From the NCBI GenBank assembly GCA_034409055.1, contig DAOUMU010000030.1:1-18334 (forward strand): a stretch of 18,334 nucleotides of DNA. The letters are read 5' to 3'. Source of the DNA: DAOUMU01 sp034409055. GTDB lineage: Bacteria; Chloroflexota; Anaerolineae; 4572-78; J111. Within the stretch, counting starts at the first letter, position 1; every line of letters starts with the position of its first letter. The notes under the pieces are model-generated. The model did not search any database. It was given only the letters and a program-made list of their open reading frames with translations, and was not told the origin of the DNA. The position numbers and the translations under genes were made by a program. This document shows positions 14,025-18,334 of the stretch, piece by piece.

Positions 14025-15328
14025 TGCAACTGTGGGAAAGTATCTTGATTGCCCTACGGGCTTTGACCGTCAACAAACTGCGCACTATACTGACAATGCT
14101 GGGCATTATCATTGGCGTGGCTGCGGTCATTGCCCTGATTTCTATCGGCAATGGCGTCCGCCAGTCAATGGCTGAACAATTGAGCAGCCTGGGCACCAAC
14201 CTGCTGACCATCTCTTCCGGTCAGGGGAGGGGGGGGCCAGGGGGTGGCCCGCCAGGTCCTCCCGGCAGCGAAGAAGACGATAGCCAGGCTGACCTGAAGG
14301 AAAAGGCGGCCGAACCCCTGACGATGAAAGATGCGGAAGCCTTAAGCGACCCCGACCAGGTCGCCTACGTGGTGGCCGTAGCTCCCACCTATAGCGTGAA
14401 CGCGACGCAGTCGGTGGTGCGTGACCAGGCCGAGGCTGAAAGTGTTTCGATCAACGGGGTATCGCCGGAATATGAGAGTGTGCGCAATATGACCCCGGAA
14501 TTAGGCCGGTTTATTAGCCAGGAAGAGGTGGATCAGCGAGCCAGAGTGGTCGTGTTGGGCTACGAGGTGGCCGATAAATTGTTTGAAAGTTATGAGTCGC
14601 CTCTGGGCGAAACCATTCGCCTCAACGGGATGAGCTTTGAGGTGATTGGAGTGCTGCCGGAAAGCGGTGAAGGCGGCTTTGGCAACCCCGACAATACGGT
14701 GTTGGTGCCTCTCAGCACCGCCCAAACCCGCCTGGGTAGTTCCGGCGCGTTTCGAGGCAGCTTAAAGGTCTCTACTATTTACATTCAGGTGGATAGCCAG
14801 GATAATATGGATGCCGCCGCCGAGCAGGTGACAGCGGTGCTGCGCGAGCGCCATCGCCTGGGCGATGAGTACAAAAACGATTTTAGAATTACGAACCAGG
14901 CCCAACTGCTGGAATTTGGGGATAGTATGGCCACCACATTGACCGCCTTCCTGGGCTCCATTGCCGGGGTGTCGCTGCTGGTGGGTGGGATCGGGGTGAT
15001 GAACATCATGCTGGTCTCGGTGACCGAGCGCACCCGCGAAATCGGTATCCGCAAAGCGGTGGGGGCCAAACGGCGGGACATCTTGCTGCAATTTCTGGTC
15101 GAGGCGATGGTCCTGTCGCTGATTGGCGGCTTTATGGGCATTGGGCTGGGTTATGGCATCTCGCGGGCTTTACCGTTGGCGGTCTCTGCCCTGAGAAGTA
15201 CAGTTGTCACCGTGGACTCGATTTTGCTGGCGACCGGTTTCTCCGCCGCCATTGGCCTGTTCTTTGGGGTTTATCCAGCCACTCAGGCTGCCCGGCTCCG
15301 ACCTATTGAAGCACTGAGGTATGAATAA
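14024..15328 (+). CDS. ABC transporter permease, MacB/FtsX family
   Basis: 434-residue permease with the four-helix MacB topology: TM1 about 20-43 (TILTMLGIIIGVAAVIALIS), a large extracytoplasmic domain, then TM2 about 309-331, TM3 about 358-380 and TM4 about 400-419. The conserved cytoplasmic coupling region ERTREIGIRKAVGAKRRDIL follows TM2, and the C-terminal ARLRPIEALRYE motif is typical. Just after TM1 there is an unusual low-complexity insertion (about 66-100: Gly/Pro-rich, then acidic and Lys-rich) encoded by a G-rich tract with eight consecutive G (14229-14236). The gene starts on the last base of the ATPase stop, implying coupled translation. It probably forms a homodimer with two ATPases and the adaptor. 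The family is secure; the substrate is not. Confidence 0.95.
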   Translation: MQLWESILIALRALTVNKLRTILTMLGIIIGVAAVIALISIGNGVRQSMAEQLSSLGTNLLTISSGQGRGGPGGGPPGPPGSEEDDSQADLKEKAAEPLTMKDAEALSDPDQVAYVVAVAPTYSVNATQSVVRDQAEAESVSINGVSPEYESVRNMTPELGRFISQEEVDQRARVVVLGYEVADKLFESYESPLGETIRLNGMSFEVIGVLPESGEGGFGNPDNTVLVPLSTAQTRLGSSGAFRGSLKVSTIYIQVDSQDNMDAAAEQVTAVLRERHRLGDEYKNDFRITNQAQLLEFGDSMATTLTAFLGSIAGVSLLVGGIGVMNIMLVSVTERTREIGIRKAVGAKRRDILLQFLVEAMVLSLIGGFMGIGLGYGISRALPLAVSALRSTVVTVDSILLATGFSAAIGLFFGVYPATQAARLRPIEALRYE

Positions 15329-15330
15329 CT

Positions 15331-15397
15331 ATTGGAGGGGTGGATGGTTGGAAGATTGGGAAATTTCCAACCCTCCAAATCTCCAATCTTCCAATCT
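15331..15397. repeat. Inverted arrays of 8-bp repeats between permease and lipoprotein genes
   Basis: The right half (15366-15397) consists of four tandem 8-mers, TCCAACCC, TCCAAATC, TCCAATCT and TCCAATCT. The left half (15331-15360) repeats the complementary TTGGA word with the same 8-bp phase. Together they form a stem of TTGGAAGATTGG (15348-15359) with CCAATCTTCCAA (15383-15394), plus an alternative small stem GGTTGGA/TCCAACC (15346-15352/15366-15372). There is no T-tract, so it is not an ordinary terminator. It may tune lipoprotein expression or mRNA stability, or simply be a mobile or expanding repeat. Confidence 0.7.
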
Positions 15398-15412
15398 TTC
15401 GTGAGGATAAAA

Positions 15413-17725
15413 ATGAGACTTTCGACAACGATAACTTTACTAGCTTTACTAATTTTAACCGCTTGCACTTCGCCCGGCAGTGCCATCCCTACCCCCACTA
15501 TTGTGCGGCTAGATCGAAGCAAGCTTGAGACTACGGCCACGGTAGCGGCGGCCAACCCGACCGCCACCGACACGCCTGTTGCCCAACCCTCGCCCACCCC
15601 GACGGCTACGTCTGCCTCCGTGGCGACAGCGATCTCGGCCAGCCCAACGGCGACTCCCACTGTCACGGCCGAAGCAACCGGCAGTACAGTTCGAGTGGAG
15701 GTCATCACCACGGCGCTCTATCTGCGGGCCGGGCCGGGACTGGAATACGAGATCATCGGCGGGGCCAGAAAAGGTGATCAGTTTGAGGTGATTGGTATCA
15801 GCGCCTCCGGCGACTGGCTACAAATTGTCACTGCCGAGGGTGAATCTGGCTGGATCTCGGCCAAATCGGATTACACTCGCCTGATCTCAGCCGAGGCCGA
15901 TAACCTGCCGGTGATCAAGACGGCAACGACACCCGGTGCGGTTACACCTGCTGTCGAAAGCACGGTTGACTCAACCCCAACCGCGCAAACCGTAGCCTTG
16001 CCAAGCAGCAAAACCGGCCGCGGGGTACTGGTCTTTGCCACCGGCAGCGGCGGCGATCTGTACGTGGTCAGTGCTGACGGCACGGGGTTGCAGAAGCTGA
16101 CCAGCGGCGTGATCGATCCGGTGGTTTCGCCCGATGGACAGCAGGTGGCTTTCACCCGCTGGGACGGGGCCAAGATGGGCACGCTCTACGTGATGAATCT
16201 TGATACCCTGACGGGCAGTGCGAAGCCTCTCAGTGGGACAGGTGGCAGCGGCGAGCGGGTGATCGCCAGCGACATTCCCCGGGCCAAATCACCGACCTGG
16301 TCACAAGACGGGCAGGAACTCGTTATTTCTTTCCAACATGGCGGTACGGTTAACCCGCCGGAGGAATGCCGGGAGTTTGACTTTGACGATGGTGTTCATA
16401 TTCCCGACGACGTCGCCGAAATCACCTCGTTTAAGGTCACGTCCGACAATATCAGCATCTGTTTTATTCGGCGGGAAGACTTGCAGTGGGGACTACGCCG
16501 GATTGATGTGGCTACCGGGGAATCTGAAGATTTGCCGGCTGATCGCTATAGCTTTAGCCCAACCTGGGACCCGCAGAACCCGGCGCGCGTTCTCTATGAC
16601 GGCCTGCGAGGTTTGATGCAGCTTGATGTCACGACTGGCGATCTGCAACCCTTCACCGACGATGTGCGGGACACTGCCCCGGTTTTCTCACCCGATGGCC
16701 AAAAGCTGGCCTTGACCTACAAACAGCACGACCACTGGGAAGTTTACACCTATGACCTGGCTACCGGCAGTCGCCAGCGTCTGACCAAGCCACCGCTGCT
16801 GGCCGACCCGCAGTATAACAGCGCCGCCCCGGCCTGGTCGCCGGACGGCTCCCAAATTGCCTTTGTCACCGACCGCAGCGGCCAGTGGGAAATCTGGGTG
16901 ATGAATGCCGACGGCAGCAACCAACATCCGCTCTTTGATACGGAGGTGCAGGCGCAGCTTGGGTTGCAATACAACGGGGTGAATGAACGGCTGTTGAACT
17001 GGGTCGGTTCCGCCGACATGCCGGCAACAAGCCCATCGAGCCGACCGGTCAGCACCTCTGCGGCAAAAACGGCCGCAATCGACGTACCTCTAACCGGAGA
17101 TTGGGATTTTACCTTTGGCACGATGACGCTCAGCCAGCGCGATGCAAATGTTGAGGGCACCTACCGCTGGCATGGTGGTGTCGATACGGGGCGGGTTGAG
17201 GGAATCGTTATTGATGACCTCGATCAGTTTCAGGGAATGTGGGTTAGTGATCGAAACCCAAATAGCCAGAGCTTTTTGCGCTGGCAACTGGCAGCGGATC
17301 GGGCCAGTTTCTCCGGCAGTTTTGAAGGCAGCAGAACCGGGCAGTGGTGCGGCGTCCGTTCCGGCCAGCCCTTACCCTCTGGCTGTGGCTTCAGTGGAGT
17401 CTGGCAACTCCGCTTTGGTAACCCACCGGATGTGACCGGCCAGGTAACGCTGGTGCAAACCGGCCAAACTGTCCAGGGTACGTATGTGGATAGCCAGGGA
17501 CATACCGGTGAGATTGTGGACGGGATAATTACCGTCGAGTCAATCACCGAGGCGAAACTGACCGGTACCTGGCGTGATGACCAGGATAAGCAAGACTCGT
17601 TTGAATGGCGGCTCGATTTGACCACGGGCCGTACATTTCAGGGACGTCGCAATCCGGGCAACAGCGAATGGTGTGGCTGGCGGGAAGGTACGAATGAACC
17701 GGAGCAGTGCGGCTGGCAGGATTGA
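15413..17725 (+). CDS. Lipoprotein with SH3, PD40/TolB propeller and duplicated C-terminal domains
   Basis: 770-residue predicted lipoprotein. The ATG at 15413 is chosen because GTGAGGAT precedes it and it opens a lipoprotein signal with lipobox LTAC (C18). A frame open further upstream only reads through the 8-bp repeat array. Domains in order: a Thr/Pro/Ala-rich tether (19-90); a bacterial SH3 domain (about 92-157, ALYLRAGPGLEYEIIGGARKG to GWISA); a second low-complexity linker; a PD40/TolB-like beta-propeller (about 203-510) with repeated SPDGQ/WSPDGSQIAF blades and an insertion carrying PPEECREFDFDDG; then two tandem copies (about 561-659 and 660-768) of a lipocalin-like beta domain, each ending WCGxRxGxxxPxxCG. 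It is the last gene of the exporter operon and may bind substrate, cell wall or the exporter. No enzyme active site is recognised. Domain calls are confident, the role is not. Confidence 0.88.
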   Translation: MRLSTTITLLALLILTACTSPGSAIPTPTIVRLDRSKLETTATVAAANPTATDTPVAQPSPTPTATSASVATAISASPTATPTVTAEATGSTVRVEVITTALYLRAGPGLEYEIIGGARKGDQFEVIGISASGDWLQIVTAEGESGWISAKSDYTRLISAEADNLPVIKTATTPGAVTPAVESTVDSTPTAQTVALPSSKTGRGVLVFATGSGGDLYVVSADGTGLQKLTSGVIDPVVSPDGQQVAFTRWDGAKMGTLYVMNLDTLTGSAKPLSGTGGSGERVIASDIPRAKSPTWSQDGQELVISFQHGGTVNPPEECREFDFDDGVHIPDDVAEITSFKVTSDNISICFIRREDLQWGLRRIDVATGESEDLPADRYSFSPTWDPQNPARVLYDGLRGLMQLDVTTGDLQPFTDDVRDTAPVFSPDGQKLALTYKQHDHWEVYTYDLATGSRQRLTKPPLLADPQYNSAAPAWSPDGSQIAFVTDRSGQWEIWVMNADGSNQHPLFDTEVQAQLGLQYNGVNERLLNWVGSADMPATSPSSRPVSTSAAKTAAIDVPLTGDWDFTFGTMTLSQRDANVEGTYRWHGGVDTGRVEGIVIDDLDQFQGMWVSDRNPNSQSFLRWQLAADRASFSGSFEGSRTGQWCGVRSGQPLPSGCGFSGVWQLRFGNPPDVTGQVTLVQTGQTVQGTYVDSQGHTGEIVDGIITVESITEAKLTGTWRDDQDKQDSFEWRLDLTTGRTFQGRRNPGNSEWCGWREGTNEPEQCGWQD

Positions 17726-17794
17726 TACGGGAGAAATTAAGACAGCCTTAAGATCTCTATCTTGATTGCACCGACTTCCGCGAGAGAGGTTATT

Positions 17795-17819
17795 GAGCAG
17801 CCGGTTGCTCGATCTTTTT
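17795..17819 (+). terminator. Rho-independent terminator of the exporter operon
   Basis: GAGCA (17795-17799) pairs with TGCTC (17806-17810), extended by a G-T wobble at the loop, around a CCGG loop. The run TTTTT follows at 17815-17819. It starts 69 bp after the lipoprotein stop. The stem is short but correctly placed and oriented. Confidence 0.55.
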
Positions 17820-18068
17820 CCAGAAGTCAAGCATACCGAGTTCTTCAGGACCTCTCAGCAGGTTATGGAAACCTGCCAGCCCGACATCGTTACCACACAG
17901 CCTCACTTGCAACAAACATCTCCTCGACCAAAAAACCCCCTTGGCCATTACGAATAGGAAGCGATCCGACTGGCAGCGATTTCGGGCCAGGTTAGATCGA
18001 GATAGCGTCGCCACACTGTGTTTGGGGTGGCAGGCATCGCGGTCATCCCATACCACACTCACAACACA

Positions 18069-18106
18069 AGTGACATTTGTCACCAAAAATCATGACAAAT
18101 GTCACT
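18069..18106. promoter_or_regulatory. Nested double palindrome, candidate dimer-pair operator
   Basis: AGTGACATTTGTCA (18069-18082) and TGACAAATGTCACT (18093-18106) are perfect inverted repeats separated by 10 bp. Each arm is itself a dyad, TGACA-N2-TGTCA, and the two dyad centres are 22 bp apart, about two helical turns. This is the layout expected for two regulator dimers binding side by side on one face of the DNA. It lies upstream of the promoter at 18178-18207. Confidence 0.6.
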
Positions 18107-18140
18107 ATACAACCGTTGAGCTTATGTATTAGCATACCTG

Positions 18141-18195
18141 TTATGGGTAATTTTACCCATAAAATCATACAGTGTAATTGGTAAGATTACCCATA
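18141..18195. promoter_or_regulatory. Pair of GGTAA-N2-TTACC operators
   Basis: The first copy has perfect 10-bp arms TTATGGGTAA (18141-18150) and TTACCCATAA (18153-18162) around TT. The second (18178-18195, TTGGTAAGATTACCCATA) keeps the core GGTAA-N2-TTACCCATA. The copies are 34 bp apart, and the second overlaps the -35 and spacer of the outward promoter, so a repressor bound there would block RNA polymerase. The regulator family is unknown. Confidence 0.6.
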
Positions 18196-18207
18196 TTCTG
18201 TTATAAT
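18178..18207 (+). promoter_or_regulatory. Outward-facing sigma70 promoter with extended -10
   Basis: TTGGTA (18178-18183) and a perfect TATAAT (18202-18207) are separated by 18 bp, and the TG of TGTTATAAT makes an extended -10. Transcription should start near 18214 and run off the window. Downstream lie a seven-codon ATG frame (18228-18251, MRLLSLT) and a hairpin GCTTTCG/CGAAGGC (18265-18285), which could form a leader region. Confidence 0.6.
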
Positions 18208-18334
18208 TCTATACTTTCGCAGTTTTGATGCGGTTATTGAGCTTAACATAAAGACAAATAGGTCGCTTTCGCAAAAATCGAAGGCAGATAAGCCAGAAAA
18301 ACTGATTGAAAGAGCTACCTAAGCCGCAATACGC

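Larger units (their letters stand above)
17726..18334. other. Non-coding right end with terminator, hairpins and operator candidates
   Basis: No credible gene was found on either strand; the longer open frames lack start signals and family motifs. The stretch holds the terminator at 17795-17819, a perfect hairpin GCAGGTT/AACCTGC (17858-17864 and 17870-17876), the double palindrome at 18069-18106, the GGTAA-TTACC operator pair and a promoter pointing right. The regulated gene must lie beyond the window. Confidence 0.5.

Noticed and set aside
15366..15397. CRISPR-like short repeats
   Set aside because: The units are 8 bp and directly adjacent without spacers, and no cas gene is present.
15332..15412. 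N-terminal extension of the lipoprotein from an upstream TTG
   Set aside because: The extension would be translated from the 8-bp repeat array and would bury the lipoprotein signal; the ATG at 15413 has a good ribosome site and lipobox.
17762..18086. Open frames of 60-100 codons on both strands after the lipoprotein
   Set aside because: They overlap the terminator and a perfect hairpin, lack start signals and conserved motifs, and have irregular composition.

Overview
The window looks like chromosomal DNA from a Chloroflexota bacterium, probably Anaerolineae or a relative. This is inferred from the mix of protein families, moderate-to-high GC, Pro/Thr-rich secreted proteins, and a YFPII-type motif near the N-terminus of a secreted protease. 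No rRNA, tRNA, CRISPR array, transposase or integrase was found. No taxonomic marker is present, so the assignment is tentative.

Layout. (1) Positions 231-4144, minus strand: a sensor histidine kinase and NarL-type response regulator (system 1), followed by a VTC-like polyphosphate polymerase domain protein and a DUF4956 membrane protein whose genes overlap. (2) Positions 4472-8884, plus strand: a cell-surface/secreted cluster of a GT39 (PMT/YkcB-like) membrane glycosyltransferase, a secreted Pro/Thr-rich protein of unknown function and a subtilisin-family protease. The protease's propeptide-like domain lies at the C-terminus instead of the N-terminus. (3) Positions 8885-11554, minus strand: a second kinase/regulator pair (system 2), followed by a decayed MFS transporter lacking its N-terminal third and its middle and ending in a response-regulator-like tail. 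(4) Positions 11815-17725, plus strand and divergent from system 2: a MacA-like adaptor, a MacB/LolD-type ATPase, a FtsX/MacB permease, and a lipoprotein with SH3, PD40/TolB and duplicated Cys-containing C-terminal domains. (5) Positions 17726-18334: non-coding, with a likely terminator, two elaborate dyad-symmetric operator candidates and an outward-facing promoter for a gene beyond the window.

How it fits together. System 2 and the exporter operon share a 260-bp divergent intergenic region carrying three copies of a GTGATT-centred dyad, so system 2 probably controls the exporter and perhaps itself. Both kinase genes have a TATAAT box ending 6-7 bp before a plausible start codon and no Shine-Dalgarno sequence, which suggests leaderless kinase mRNAs. 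The exporter resembles YknXYZ/MacAB machines, and no outer-membrane channel gene is visible. System 1 may regulate the polyphosphate-type genes downstream of it, but no operator supports this.

The observations most worth checking are the displaced protease prodomain, the composite MFS/regulator remnant, the leaderless kinase promoters, the inverted 8-bp arrays before the lipoprotein gene, the duplicated WCG...CG domain, and the operator cluster at the right end.
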